DNA from: an uncultured Pelagibacteraceae bacterium
GTDB taxonomy: Bacteria > Pseudomonadota > Alphaproteobacteria > Pelagibacterales > Pelagibacteraceae
Assembly (NCBI GenBank): GCA_902555275.1
Contig: CACDRY010000002.1
Location: 118,388 to 182,387 of the forward strand
Direction: 5' to 3'
DNA length: 64,000 bases
Of this stretch, positions 20,865 through 29,960 are shown in pieces. Under the pieces are notes generated by a model. The model was given only the letters and a program-made list of their open reading frames with translations. It ran no database searches and had not been told where the DNA came from. Each line of letters begins with the position of its first letter. The first letter of the stretch is position 1. The translations under genes and the position numbers were made by a program.

Positions 20865-21443
20865 ATGAAAATTCCAAATTATCTAACTATCGGTAGAATT
20901 ATAATTGTTCCTTTATTTGTATTCTCATTTTATTTACCAGGATTTTATGGAGATGTAATTCCGTTTGCTTTATTTGTGATTGCTTCATTTACAGACTTTT
21001 TGGACGGATTATTGGCAAGGATGTTCAAAGAGGAGTCCAAACTTGGTGAATTATTAGATCCAATTGCTGATAAAATTATAGTAGCAACCGCATTAATATT
21101 GCTCGTTATGGATGGGACTATTAAAAACTTTGAAGTAATTGCCGCAATCATAATACTTACCAGAGAAATATTGATTTCTGGTTTAAGAGAATTTTTAGCA
21201 AAAGGAAGAGTTAAACTTCCTGTCTCAAGTTTAGCAAAAGTAAAAACATTTCTTCAAATGTTTTCAATTTCTATTTTACTAACTGGTGAAACAGGAAATA
21301 AAATTATTAATTTTCAAGACTATAATGCTCAAACAATTGGCATAATTTTATTATGGCTTTCTGCTTTTCTTACATTATACACTGGGTATGAATATTTAAG
21401 AAAAGGTATTGACCATGCAATATCTGAAGATAATAAAAATTAA
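20865..21443 (+). CDS. pgsA: CDP-diacylglycerol-glycerol-3-phosphate 3-phosphatidyltransferase
   Basis: PgsA makes phosphatidylglycerol phosphate, the precursor of phosphatidylglycerol and cardiolipin, in the inner membrane. The 192-residue protein begins MKIPNYLTIGRI and carries the complete CDP-alcohol phosphotransferase motif: DFLDGLLAR, eight residues, GELLDPIADK. Four to five hydrophobic helices surround it. It follows uvrC by 3 nt, a linkage common in proteobacteria. The stop shares TTAA with the convergent ilvE. Confidence 0.96.
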   Translation: MKIPNYLTIGRIIIVPLFVFSFYLPGFYGDVIPFALFVIASFTDFLDGLLARMFKEESKLGELLDPIADKIIVATALILLVMDGTIKNFEVIAAIIILTREILISGLREFLAKGRVKLPVSSLAKVKTFLQMFSISILLTGETGNKIINFQDYNAQTIGIILLWLSAFLTLYTGYEYLRKGIDHAISEDNKN

Positions 21444-22324
21444 GCAGCAGCTCTTTTTTTTCTTACTAGTTTTCCATAGCTTGCTGATAAATCTAAAATT
21501 AGATCACAAACTTTGTAAATATTTTCTGCAATTTGAGATATTGGAGTTATTTCAGCAGCAGTTCCAGTTAAAAAGCATCCTTCAAAATTAGGTAATTCAT
21601 CTGGTTTAATTTTTCTTTCATGAACTTTTATATTTTTTGATTTTGCCAGTTCAATGACAGTTTGTCTCGTAATACCATTTAAAAAAGAATCAGGAATTGG
21701 GGTATGAAGTTCACCATTTTTATCTTTAAAAAATATGTTTGCGCTCGTAGACTCTGCAACATTATCTTCGTGGTCTAACATTAACGACTCGCTAAATCCT
21801 TGTCTTTCAGCCTCATGCTTGGAAAGTGTACAAATCATATACAATCCTGCAGCTTTGCTATCCCAAGGTATTGTATTTGGAGCTGGTCTTCTCCAATTGG
21901 AAATATTTAATTTAATACCTTCAATTTTCAACTTAGGATCGAAATAGTCACCCCACTCCCACGTGGCAACAGCTACATTTATTTTTGTTTTTTGAGCTGA
22001 TACACCCATCATTTCGCTTCCTCTCCAAGCAAAAGGTCTTAGATAGCCATTCTGTACATTTTGAATTTTTATTATTTGATTACAAGCTTTATTAATTTCT
22101 TTTTTTGAGAAAGGAATTTTAATGTCCATTCTTTCAGCCGAATGATACAATCTATCTGTATGTTCTTGTAACTTAAAAATTTCACCATCATAAACTCTCA
22201 CACCTTCAAAAACTAAACTTGCGTAATGAAGTCCGTGACTTATGACATGAAGTTTTGCATCCTGCCATTCTACAAAATCACCATTGTACCAGATTTTTCC
22301 GTCTCTTTTATCGTATGGAATCAT
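21440..22324 (-). CDS. ilvE: Branched-chain amino acid aminotransferase
   Basis: IlvE catalyses the last step of valine, leucine and isoleucine synthesis using PLP (fold type IV). In 294 residues it shows the N-terminal DGKIWYNGDFVEW, HGLHYASLVFEGVRVYDG, the lysine region DSKAAGLYMICTLSKHEA, and the cofactor-binding LDHEDNVAESTSANIFF with the later GITRQTVIELA and FLTGTAAEITPI. Length and motifs are standard. It is divergent from the MarR-family gene across a 63-nt AT-rich region. Confidence 0.95.
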   Translation of the reverse strand: MIPYDKRDGKIWYNGDFVEWQDAKLHVISHGLHYASLVFEGVRVYDGEIFKLQEHTDRLYHSAERMDIKIPFSKKEINKACNQIIKIQNVQNGYLRPFAWRGSEMMGVSAQKTKINVAVATWEWGDYFDPKLKIEGIKLNISNWRRPAPNTIPWDSKAAGLYMICTLSKHEAERQGFSESLMLDHEDNVAESTSANIFFKDKNGELHTPIPDSFLNGITRQTVIELAKSKNIKVHERKIKPDELPNFEGCFLTGTAAEITPISQIAENIYKVCDLILDLSASYGKLVRKKRAAA

Positions 22325-22387
22325 TTGATTTATTTTTTTTAAAAAAAATATCTTTGTATATATAATATGTCAATATAACTTACCATT

Positions 22388-22831
22388 ATGAAAAAACTTT
22401 TATATCTAAAAGACCATCAATTAAAACAATATATCGAAAAAATATTCAATGGATATAGAGAAACTGTCGCTGATGCTAAAAAGGTTTTAGATAAACATGC
22501 CTTAGGCACTGCTCACAATAAAGTAATTCACCTTATATCTTTGTATGAAGGGATAACTATCTCAAGCTTATTAAGAAAGCTTAAGGTTACTAAACAAAGT
22601 TTAAATAGGGTTCTTAATGATTTGGTAGAGATTAAGGCTATAGAATTTAAAAGAGACGAAATAGATACAAGAGTTAAACATGTATACTTAACAGAAGAAG
22701 GAGAAAAAATATTTGATGAAATTTTTTCTGCTCAAAAAAGAAGAATTTATGATGCATTTTTAAGTTCTGAATCTAACGATGTTATAAGTTTTGATAAAGT
22801 GCTTAAGAAAATTATTAATGAAAAACTTTAA
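22388..22831 (+). CDS. MarR-family transcriptional regulator (PetP-like)
   Basis: A 147-residue winged-helix protein with the MarR layout: a dimerisation helix, a helix-turn-helix (ISSLLRKLKVTKQSLNRVLNDLVE, about 60-83), and a wing with the hallmark DTRVKHVYLTEEGEKIF. It overlaps the response-regulator gene downstream. In Rhodobacter a MarR-type petP and OmpR-type petR are linked upstream of the bc1 operon; the same MarR-response-regulator pairing here, with petABC about 7 kb away, suggests these are PetP/PetR equivalents, but this is inferred from pairing only. Confidence 0.85.
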   Translation: MKKLLYLKDHQLKQYIEKIFNGYRETVADAKKVLDKHALGTAHNKVIHLISLYEGITISSLLRKLKVTKQSLNRVLNDLVEIKAIEFKRDEIDTRVKHVYLTEEGEKIFDEIFSAQKRRIYDAFLSSESNDVISFDKVLKKIINEKL

Positions 22832-23495
22832 AGCGCATATATTAATTGTAGATGATGATAATAGAATTAGGGATCTGGTAAAAGAGTATTTAAATCAAAA
22901 TAATTATCTTGTTTCAACTGCTAAAGATTCAAATGATGCTTTTGAAAAGACTAAAGTCATTAAATTTGACTTAATAATACTAGATATAATGATGCCAGGA
23001 AAAACTGGGCTAGAATTTACTCAAGATTATAAAAAAAAAATTGATACACCAATTTTATTATTAACAGCCAAAGGAGAACCATCTGAAAGAGTTGAAGGAC
23101 TTGAAGTAGGTGCGGATGATTATTTAACAAAACCTTTTGAACCAAAAGAATTAATTTTAAGAATAAATAATATTTTAAATAAAACTAAATCATTAGAAAT
23201 TAAAAGAGTTATTGAATTTGGCAATATAAAGATAGACTTAAAAAAGCTTTTTATCTTTAAAAACGATCAAAGACTAAAAATAAATAGTACTGAAAAGCTA
23301 ATTTTAGAAAAAATGTTAAACTCACCTGGTAAAATTTTTAAAAGAGAAGAGATTGCGAGTTTAATAGATTTGAATAAAGAAAGATCGATAGACGTTATAG
23401 TTACAAGACTAAGAAAAAAAATTGAAGAAACTCCAAAAAGTCCAAAATACTTACAGACAATAAGAGGAGAAGGATATGTCCTTTGGATTGAGTAA
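22818..23495 (+). CDS. OmpR-family response regulator (PetR-like)
   Basis: This 225-residue two-component regulator has a receiver domain (HILIVDDDNRIRDLV, phospho-acceptor Asp in LIILDIMMPGKTG, Thr in LLLTAKGE, Lys in YLTKPF) and a C-terminal winged-helix DNA-binding domain ending RSIDVIVTRLRKKIEETP and YLQTIRGEGYVLW. I prefer ATG 22818 (MKNFKAHILIVDDD) to the track start nine codons earlier. It overlaps the MarR gene upstream (14 nt) and the sensor kinase downstream (20 nt), so the three are surely coupled. Confidence 0.92.
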   Translation: MKNFKAHILIVDDDNRIRDLVKEYLNQNNYLVSTAKDSNDAFEKTKVIKFDLIILDIMMPGKTGLEFTQDYKKKIDTPILLLTAKGEPSERVEGLEVGADDYLTKPFEPKELILRINNILNKTKSLEIKRVIEFGNIKIDLKKLFIFKNDQRLKINSTEKLILEKMLNSPGKIFKREEIASLIDLNKERSIDVIVTRLRKKIEETPKSPKYLQTIRGEGYVLWIE

Positions 23496-24792
23496 ATTAT
23501 TAAAAGATATATTACCCAAAAGATTATTTTATAGAGGATTACTCATTGTTGCAGTACCCATATTAATTTTACAAATAACCATCTCTTTAGTTTTTTTTGA
23601 CAGTTTATGGATTAAAACAAATAAAGGTTTAACTAAAGCTTTGGTGAGCGAAATAGTTACTATTATAGATATTTATAATAATGAAAGTGAATATAATAAA
23701 AAAATAGTTACTGATCTTTATAATAAAAACTTTAGCTTTTCTGTAAGATTCCTAGAAAATGAAACTTTGCCAGATATAAAAGTTGAGAGATGGTTTAGTC
23801 CAATGGACAGGACATTAAGAAGGGAATTGAAACCTAAAATTGGTGAGCATTGGTTTAATACAATTTCATACAAAGAAGTTGTAGATTTAAGAATTAAATT
23901 TAGAGATGGGGTTCTACAAATATTTTTTCCAAAAGAAAGAATCCAGGCATCCTCCATAAGAATATTCGCATTCTGGATTACTGTTCCAGCAATTTTGATG
24001 ATTGCAGTAGCGATAATTTTCTTAAAAAATCAAACTAGACCTATAACAAAATTAGCTCAAGCATCAGAGAGGTTTGGTAGAGGTGAAGATATTGAAGAGT
24101 TTAGGCCATCAGGAGCTTTGGAAATAAGAAAAGCAGGTCTAGAATTTGAAAAGATGAGAAAAAGAATTCTAAGACATTTAAATCAAAGATCTGAGATGCT
24201 ATCCGGAATAAGTCATGATTTAAGAACACCTCTTACAAGAATTAAACTACAACTTGCTGTAATTAAGGACAAAGATCTCTCGGAAAAAATATCAAAGGAT
24301 GTTGATGAAATGGAAAAAATGCTAAATGAATACCTTCAGTTTGCAAGTACAGGTGCTAAAGATAAAACCGAAACTTTTGATATCTCAAAACTTTTGGATG
24401 AAATTATTCTTAAGCATGAAAATGAAAATATTCAGAAAAAAATAAGGAAAAACACATATTTCAATGGAAGAAGAAATTTAATCACGAGGTGTATCAATAA
24501 TTTGTTAGATAATTCAATTAAGTATGCAGAAAAAATTTCAGTAAATTTAGAAAAAAAAAATTCAACCATTCTCATATCAATTGATGACGACGGACCTGGA
24601 GTTAAAAAATCAGAATTTCAAAATATTACCAAACCATTCTATAAAATTGATAAAAGTAGATCCGAATCAAAATCAAGTGTTGGTTTAGGATTGTCTATAT
24701 CATCTGACATTATAAAGTCTCATGGGGGAGATATTAACTTTAATAAGTCAAAATTAGGTGGTTTGAAAGTAACTATTTCTTTGCCTTACTAG
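23476..24792 (+). CDS. EnvZ-type sensor histidine kinase
   Basis: The 438-residue membrane kinase has TM1 (about 20-40), a periplasmic sensor region of about 120 residues, TM2 (about 165-185), a HAMP linker, the dimerisation/phospho-acceptor box SGISHDLRTPLTRIK, and an ATPase domain with NNLLDNSIKYAE, DDDGPGV and GLGLSIS. The short DHp segment and gene order with an OmpR-type regulator place it in the EnvZ group. The signal sensed is unknown. Its last 20 nt overlap the convergent ubiK gene. Confidence 0.93.
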   Translation: MSFGLSKLLKDILPKRLFYRGLLIVAVPILILQITISLVFFDSLWIKTNKGLTKALVSEIVTIIDIYNNESEYNKKIVTDLYNKNFSFSVRFLENETLPDIKVERWFSPMDRTLRRELKPKIGEHWFNTISYKEVVDLRIKFRDGVLQIFFPKERIQASSIRIFAFWITVPAILMIAVAIIFLKNQTRPITKLAQASERFGRGEDIEEFRPSGALEIRKAGLEFEKMRKRILRHLNQRSEMLSGISHDLRTPLTRIKLQLAVIKDKDLSEKISKDVDEMEKMLNEYLQFASTGAKDKTETFDISKLLDEIILKHENENIQKKIRKNTYFNGRRNLITRCINNLLDNSIKYAEKISVNLEKKNSTILISIDDDGPGVKKSEFQNITKPFYKIDKSRSESKSSVGLGLSISSDIIKSHGGDINFNKSKLGGLKVTISLPY

Positions 24793-25015
24793 TTTTTTTT
24801 CTTTTCTTTTTTTCTTCTAGTTTTTTTTCAAGATTACTAATTCTCTTGTTCAAAATATCTACTTCTTCTTTACTTGCTAGTTTCATTTTAAATACAATTT
24901 CATCTCGCTTTGATTTTAGTATTGAAATTACTTCATCAGATACATCTTTGTAATTAATCAAACCTTGTTCAATTAGTTTTGCAAATTTATCGAATACGAA
25001 TCTTGATTTTGACAT
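24773..25015 (-). CDS. ubiK: UbiK-like accessory factor (BMFP domain)
   Basis: An 80-residue helical protein whose C-terminal part (ASKEEVDILNKRISNLEKKLEEK) is a strong coiled coil, ending in a Lys-rich tail. The layout and the segment RDEIVFKMKLASKEEVDIL match the BMFP/UbiK family, which forms trimers, binds membranes and assists ubiquinone biosynthesis under oxic conditions. It is divergent from lgt across 50 nt; the ubiK-lgt neighbourhood recurs in alphaproteobacteria as I recall it. The assignment rests on a short sequence. Confidence 0.75.
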   Translation of the reverse strand: MSKSRFVFDKFAKLIEQGLINYKDVSDEVISILKSKRDEIVFKMKLASKEEVDILNKRISNLEKKLEEKKKRKKTSKAKK

Positions 25016-25065
25016 AATAATTATTTACTAAAATTATATTTAATAGCTTATAATAAATTTTACAA

Positions 25066-25851
25066 ATGTTTACTAATAATTTTGACCCAGTAGCTTTTGA
25101 AATATTCTCTTTAAGTGTAAGATGGTATTCTTTATCATATATATTTGGGATTATTTTTGGTTGGCTATACTGTAAAAAAATACTAATTAAAAATGATATA
25201 CTGCAAAAATTATTTGAAGATTATATTTCATATTTGATAATAGGAATTATTATTGGAGGAAGACTAGGATATGTAATTTTTTACAATTTTCTATATTTTC
25301 TGAATAATCCAATTGAAATTTTTATGATATGGAACGGTGGCATGTCATTTCATGGTGGTTTAATTGGTATAATTATTAGCACTTATCTATTTTCAAAAAA
25401 AAATAAAAAAGATATTTATATTTTTTTAGATTTAGTATCTATCGCAGCACCGATAGGAATTTTATTTGGGAGAATTTCAAACTTTATAAATGGAGAATTA
25501 GTTGGAAAGGTTACAAATTCTAATTGGGGAGTTTTTTTTCCAAACTATGATAATGAATTAAGACATCCTTCTCAATTGTATGAAGCATTTTTAGAAGGTG
25601 TTATTTTATTTATTATAATGAATTTAATTTTTTTTAGTAAAAATTATAAAATTGGAACCTGCTCTTTCATGTTTTTGATATTTTATGGATTTTTTAGAAT
25701 TACCTCTGAAATTTTTAGAGAACCAGATATACAAATTGGATATTTATTTGGAAATGTTAGTATGGGAATACTTTTAAGTGCCATAATGATTTTAATCGGG
25801 TTTTTAATTTATTTTAAAAGAAATGATGAAACCAAATCTGAAAAAATTTAA
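25066..25851 (+). CDS. lgt: Prolipoprotein diacylglyceryl transferase
   Basis: Lgt attaches diacylglycerol from phosphatidylglycerol to the lipobox cysteine of prolipoproteins. The 261-residue polytopic protein shows VRWYSLSYIFG, GGRLGYVIFYN, NGGMSFHGGLIG and the Lgt signature GRISNFINGELVGKVT, followed by RHPSQLYEAFLEG. About seven hydrophobic helices are visible. The 3' end overlaps the next gene by 29 nt, so translation is likely coupled. Confidence 0.97.
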   Translation: MFTNNFDPVAFEIFSLSVRWYSLSYIFGIIFGWLYCKKILIKNDILQKLFEDYISYLIIGIIIGGRLGYVIFYNFLYFLNNPIEIFMIWNGGMSFHGGLIGIIISTYLFSKKNKKDIYIFLDLVSIAAPIGILFGRISNFINGELVGKVTNSNWGVFFPNYDNELRHPSQLYEAFLEGVILFIIMNLIFFSKNYKIGTCSFMFLIFYGFFRITSEIFREPDIQIGYLFGNVSMGILLSAIMILIGFLIYFKRNDETKSEKI

Positions 25852-26905
25852 AATTCCTTCAAAAAAAACTTTACCGGTTGATGATTTTATCGAAAAAATT
25901 CTATATGAACCTGAGATAGGTTATTACTCTAGAAAAGATCCATTTGGCAAAAATGGAGATTTTATAACATCTCCTACTATATCAAACTTATTCTCAGAAA
26001 TCATAGGCATATGGTTGGTTTCTGCATGGGAAAAAATGGGCAAACCTAAAATATTTAATTTTGTAGAACTTGGACCAGGGGATGGAAGCTTAACTAAAGT
26101 TATAATAAGTACACTTAAAAAGTTTCCAGAGTTAAATAAAGCTATTAAAATTTACCTATATGAGAAAAGTATATTTTTAAAAGTAATACAAAAGCAAAAT
26201 ATCGATAATAAACATATTAAATGGATCAAAAATTTCAAATCAATTAAAAAGGGGCCAGTTATTTTTTTTGGTAACGAATTTTTTGATGCAATACCAATTA
26301 AACAGTTTTCAAATATTAACAATGAGTGGTTTGAAAAATGTTATGTAGTGAAAAACAATATTGACGTTATAGAAAAGTTTGTAAGAAGTAAAAAAAAAGA
26401 TGTAGCTCAAATAATGAACTTTGGAACATTAAAAAAACTCAAATTTATCGAATTTCCTAAAAAAGGATTTTTAGAATTAAATCCAATAATAAACAAAATT
26501 TCAGAACTTTCTGGTGGTATTTTACTTATAGATTATGGGTATTTGAATATTAATAATTCAAATACTATTCAGGCAGTGATGAATAATAAAAGAATCTCAA
26601 CTAGGACAATGTTAAAAAATCTTGGTAATGCAGATATAACTTCACTAGTAAATTTTAATTTATTAAAAGAGTATTTCCTTAAAAATAATCTTAAAGTTAA
26701 AAAAATAGTCACTCAAAGGTTTTTTTTAGAAAGAATGGGTATAATTGAAAGAGCACATATTTTAGAAAAAAAAAAAAATAATGTAGAGCAAATATATATG
26801 AAAGAAACATTATCTCGGCTACTAGAGGAAAAACAAATGGGTAGCCTTTTTAAGGTAATTTTTGGATACAAAAATAAAAATAATGACTTTTTTGGCTTTG
26901 AATAA
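25823..26905 (+). CDS. MidA/NDUFAF7-family SAM-dependent methyltransferase (DUF185)
   Basis: A 360-residue member of the MidA family, whose mitochondrial member NDUFAF7 methylates an arginine of a complex I subunit. Visible motifs are EPEIGYYSRKDPFGKNGDFITSP near the N-terminus, the SAM-binding VELGPGDGSL, FGNEFFDAIPIKQF, and the late LERMGIIERAHIL. The same role in complex I assembly is plausible in a respiring alphaproteobacterium, but not shown. A run of 12 A residues lies near the 3' end. Its stop overlaps the start of pgeF (TAATG). Confidence 0.88.
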   Translation: MMKPNLKKFKIPSKKTLPVDDFIEKILYEPEIGYYSRKDPFGKNGDFITSPTISNLFSEIIGIWLVSAWEKMGKPKIFNFVELGPGDGSLTKVIISTLKKFPELNKAIKIYLYEKSIFLKVIQKQNIDNKHIKWIKNFKSIKKGPVIFFGNEFFDAIPIKQFSNINNEWFEKCYVVKNNIDVIEKFVRSKKKDVAQIMNFGTLKKLKFIEFPKKGFLELNPIINKISELSGGILLIDYGYLNINNSNTIQAVMNNKRISTRTMLKNLGNADITSLVNFNLLKEYFLKNNLKVKKIVTQRFFLERMGIIERAHILEKKKNNVEQIYMKETLSRLLEEKQMGSLFKVIFGYKNKNNDFFGFE

Positions 26906-27657
26906 TGTTTAAATCAAAAAAACTTTCTAAATTTAAAAAGATAAGACATGGGTTTTTTAATAGATTGGGAGGTGTCTCACAAGGTATTTACAAAGGTTTA
27001 AATTGTGGTCTAGGGTCTGATGATAAAATTAGAGATGTCAGGAAAAATATAGAAAAAGTTTGCCAAAAAATTGGTTGTAATAAAAATAATCTTATATTGT
27101 TAGATCAAATTCATAGCAATAAAGTCCATAAAATATTCAAAATTCCAAAAAAAAGATTAAAAGGTGACTCATTAATTACAAATAAAAAAGGTTTTACTTT
27201 AGGAATTCTGACAGCTGATTGTGCTCCAGTTTTGATATATGACCCAGTAAATAATTTAATTGGTGCCCTACATGCAGGCTGGAAAGGAGCATATAAAAAA
27301 ATAGTGTCTACTACATTAAAAAATTTTAAGTCAAGTGGTAGTAAATTCAAAGATTTAATAGTTGTAATTGGGCCTTGTATAGGAAAAGAAAACTATGAGG
27401 TAAGAAATGATTTCTTGGATAAATTTATTAATCAAAAAAGATCTAATAAAAAATTTTTTAAAATCAAAAGAAATAAAATATATTTTAGTTTAAAGGATTA
27501 TATTAAAGAACAACTTATGAAATTTGGGGTTAAAAATATTGAAATTATCAATAAAGATACATATTTATTAAGTAACAATTTTTTTAGCGCAAGGAGATCG
27601 ATAAGAAATAAATTAAATGATTATGGTAGAAATATTTCTTTAATTATGATTAAATAA
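26905..27657 (+). CDS. pgeF: Multicopper-oxidase-like laccase-domain protein PgeF/YfiH
   Basis: The family was long called polyphenol oxidase; members act as purine nucleoside phosphorylase/adenosine deaminase, and PgeF corrects peptidoglycan editing. The 250 residues show [48 protein letters not shown] and [11 protein letters not shown], containing the His/Cys zinc ligands. Length and motif order are standard. It starts with an ATG overlapping the upstream stop and is followed by prs after 14 nt. Confidence 0.92.
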   Translation: MFKSKKLSKFKKIRHGFFNRLGGVSQGIYKGLNCGLGSDDKIRDVRKNIEKVCQKIGCNKNNLILLDQIHSNKVHKIFKIPKKRLKGDSLITNKKGFTLGILTADCAPVLIYDPVNNLIGALHAGWKGAYKKIVSTTLKNFKSSGSKFKDLIVVIGPCIGKENYEVRNDFLDKFINQKRSNKKFFKIKRNKIYFSLKDYIKEQLMKFGVKNIEIINKDTYLLSNNFFSARRSIRNKLNDYGRNISLIMIK

Positions 27658-27671
27658 GATATTCTCAAAAA

Positions 27672-28604
27672 ATGAAGATTCTCACTGGAAATAGCAATAA
27701 ACAGTTAAGTAACAAAATTTCAAAAAATCTAAAAAATAAATTAGTAAATACCAGTATTAGAAAATTTGCAGATGGTGAGATCTATATTGAAATTAATGAA
27801 AATATAAGAGGTAACAGTATTTTTATAATTCAATCAGTGTCCTCACCAGCAAATGATAATTTAATGGAGCTACTGCTTTGTATAGATGCACTTAAGAGAT
27901 CATCTGCAAAAAATATCACTGCTGTAATACCTTATTTTGGCTATGCCAGACAAGATCGTAAGGTTGTACCAAGAACATCTATTTCTGCAAAATTAGTCTC
28001 AAACTTAATTACAAATGCAGGAGCTGACAGAGTAGTCACAGTAGATTTACATGCAGGACAAATTCAAGGTTTTTTTGACATCCCAGTTGATAACCTTTTT
28101 GCTACCCCAATCTTTGCAAAGCATATTAAAAGAAAAATTAAAAGTAATAATATAATTTGTGTTGCACCTGATGTTGGAGGAGTAGAAAGGGCAAGAGCTT
28201 TAGGAAAAAAATTAGACGTTGGTTTAGCAATAGTAGACAAAAGAAGACCTAGTCCTGGAAAGTCTCAAGTTATGAATGTAATTGGAAACGTTAAAAGCAA
28301 AGTTTGTATTTTAACTGACGATATAATTGACTCTGGTGGAACAATTGTTAATGCAGCTGACGCTTTATTAAAAAGAGGTGCAAAAGAAGTTCATGTGTAT
28401 GCAACTCATGGTGTCTTTAGTGGAGATGCAGTTAAAAAGATAAAAAATTCAAAAATTAAAAATTTAGTTATTACAGATAGTATAGATAGTTCAGAGAAAT
28501 TAAAAAAAGTAAGAAATATTGAAGTATTATCAATATCAATATTATTGGCTGAGGCTATTAAAAGGATTTCTAATTCAACATCTGTTTCAGATCTATTTAA
28601 ATAA
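27672..28604 (+). CDS. prs: Ribose-phosphate pyrophosphokinase
   Basis: Prs makes PRPP from ribose 5-phosphate and ATP for purine, pyrimidine, histidine and NAD synthesis. In 310 residues it shows [17 protein letters not shown], the ATP-binding region [39 protein letters not shown], and the PRPP loop [16 protein letters not shown]. Length is typical of bacterial class I enzymes. It sits 42 nt upstream of rplY on the same strand. Confidence 0.98.
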   Translation: MKILTGNSNKQLSNKISKNLKNKLVNTSIRKFADGEIYIEINENIRGNSIFIIQSVSSPANDNLMELLLCIDALKRSSAKNITAVIPYFGYARQDRKVVPRTSISAKLVSNLITNAGADRVVTVDLHAGQIQGFFDIPVDNLFATPIFAKHIKRKIKSNNIICVAPDVGGVERARALGKKLDVGLAIVDKRRPSPGKSQVMNVIGNVKSKVCILTDDIIDSGGTIVNAADALLKRGAKEVHVYATHGVFSGDAVKKIKNSKIKNLVITDSIDSSEKLKKVRNIEVLSISILLAEAIKRISNSTSVSDLFK

Positions 28605-28646
28605 AACTTGTAAAATTAGTAAACTTCGGTTAAAAACCAGCTTTTT

Positions 28647-29363
28647 ATGAGCATAATACAAGCTACAATTAGAGAAACAAAAACTAAAGGTCAAGTGAAC
28701 GAACTAAGAAGTAAAGGTAATGTTCCGGGTATAGTTTATGGTGGAGAACAGCCAAATGAAAAAATCTCAATTACAACTAAAGAGTTGAAAAATTTAATAA
28801 ATAAAGAAAATTTTTTGTCTAATGTAATTTCTATTAATTTAGATGGGAAAGAACAAAAGGTTTTAACAAGAAATATTGCTTTTGACACTGTTACTGATGA
28901 GCCTATTCATTTCGACTTAATGAGAATTGTTAAAGGTGGAAAAATTATTTTAGAAATACCTGTGAAATTTATAAACAACGAACTATCACCAGGACTTAAA
29001 CGTGGAGGTGTACTAAATATAGTAAGACGTAAGGTAGAACTGAAATGTCCAGCAGAAAATATTCCAACTGAGCTTGTTGTAGATTTAGATGGCTTAGATA
29101 TTGGTACAAGTATAAAAATTTCTTCAGTTAATTTGCCTGAAAATGTAACCCCTACGATACAAGGGAGAGACTTTGTGATTGCAACAGTTGCTGCACCTAC
29201 TGTAGTTAAAGAGCCAGAAAAACCAGCAGAGGCAGCAGAAGGTGAGGCTGCCGAAGGAACTGAGGCAGCTGCAGAAGGTGGTGATAAAACTTCAACTGAT
29301 GGTGATAAAGCTGAGGGTGAAAAAGCTAAAGAAGAAGACAAATCTTCACCAGATAAAAAATAA
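28647..29363 (+). CDS. rplY: 50S ribosomal protein L25 (CTC type)
   Basis: L25 binds 5S rRNA. The 238-residue CTC-type protein has the N-terminal 5S-binding domain (RSKGNVPGIVYGGEQPNEKI) and the C-terminal beta domain (FDTVTDEPIHFDLMRIVKGG, KCPAENIPTELVVDL). It ends in a roughly 50-residue low-complexity Ala/Glu/Gly/Lys tail (for example EAAEGTEAAAEGG), locally raising GC and creating a long antisense shadow ORF. The prs-rplY-pth-ychF order is a common bacterial arrangement. Confidence 0.95.
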   Translation: MSIIQATIRETKTKGQVNELRSKGNVPGIVYGGEQPNEKISITTKELKNLINKENFLSNVISINLDGKEQKVLTRNIAFDTVTDEPIHFDLMRIVKGGKIILEIPVKFINNELSPGLKRGGVLNIVRRKVELKCPAENIPTELVVDLDGLDIGTSIKISSVNLPENVTPTIQGRDFVIATVAAPTVVKEPEKPAEAAEGEAAEGTEAAAEGGDKTSTDGDKAEGEKAKEEDKSSPDKK

Positions 29364-29399
29364 CTAATAGTGAAATTTTTTTTCCAGATTTAATTTGAT

Positions 29400-29960
29400 A
29401 TGTTGTTACTTGTAGGTTTAGGAAATCCAACTCCTAATAGTCAAAATAACAGACATAACATTGGTTTTAAGATTGTAGATGCAATTAACCGGAAATTTGG
29501 ACTGTCTAAGCAAAAACCAAAGTTTAAGGGATTATTAACTACTGGAAATATTGGTGATAAAAAAATATATGCAATTAAACCTCTCACATTTATGAATAAT
29601 TCAGGAATTTGTATAAGAGAACTACTTGAATACTTTAAAATAGATGCAGAAGATGTGATTGTATTTCATGATGATCTAGATATTGAATTTGGAAAAATTA
29701 AAGCAAAGTTTGGTGGATCAAGTGCAGGTCACAATGGAATAGCATCAATTGACAAATTTATAGGCAAGGAATATTCAAGAGTTCGTATTGGCATAGGAAA
29801 GCCAGAAAATAAAATATCTGTTTCTGATTATGTGCTAAACGACTTTAATGAGGATGAACAAGTTCATTTAGACTCAATAACAAATAATATCATTGAATCT
29901 TTAACTATATTGATTGAAAAAAAATTAGATTTATTTTCTAGTACTGTTAACAACAATTAA
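29400..29960 (+). CDS. pth: Peptidyl-tRNA hydrolase
   Basis: Pth recycles tRNAs from prematurely released peptidyl-tRNAs. The 186-residue enzyme shows GLGNPTPNSQNNRHNIGF with the catalytic histidine, KPLTFMNNSG, VFHDDLDIEFGKIKAKFGGSSAGHNGI, and RVRIGIGKPE. Length is normal. It ends immediately before ychF with no intergenic base, so the two are likely translated together. Confidence 0.97.
   Translation: MLLLVGLGNPTPNSQNNRHNIGFKIVDAINRKFGLSKQKPKFKGLLTTGNIGDKKIYAIKPLTFMNNSGICIRELLEYFKIDAEDVIVFHDDLDIEFGKIKAKFGGSSAGHNGIASIDKFIGKEYSRVRIGIGKPENKISVSDYVLNDFNEDEQVHLDSITNNIIESLTILIEKKLDLFSSTVNNN

Noticed and set aside
28605-28646. Possible terminator or leader hairpin (GGTT-AAA-AACC then T-run) before rplY
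   Set aside because: Four-base-pair stem in AT-rich DNA is too weak to claim, and prs-rplY are likely co-transcribed.
28907-29341. 144-residue minus-strand ORF rich in Ser, Pro and Ala
   Set aside because: It is the antisense shadow of rplY, created by the repetitive Ala/Glu/Gly tail; no protein-like motif.
29210-29345. GC-richer segment as evidence of horizontal transfer
   Set aside because: The rise is explained by Ala/Gly/Glu codons of the L25 tail; flanking gene order is native.
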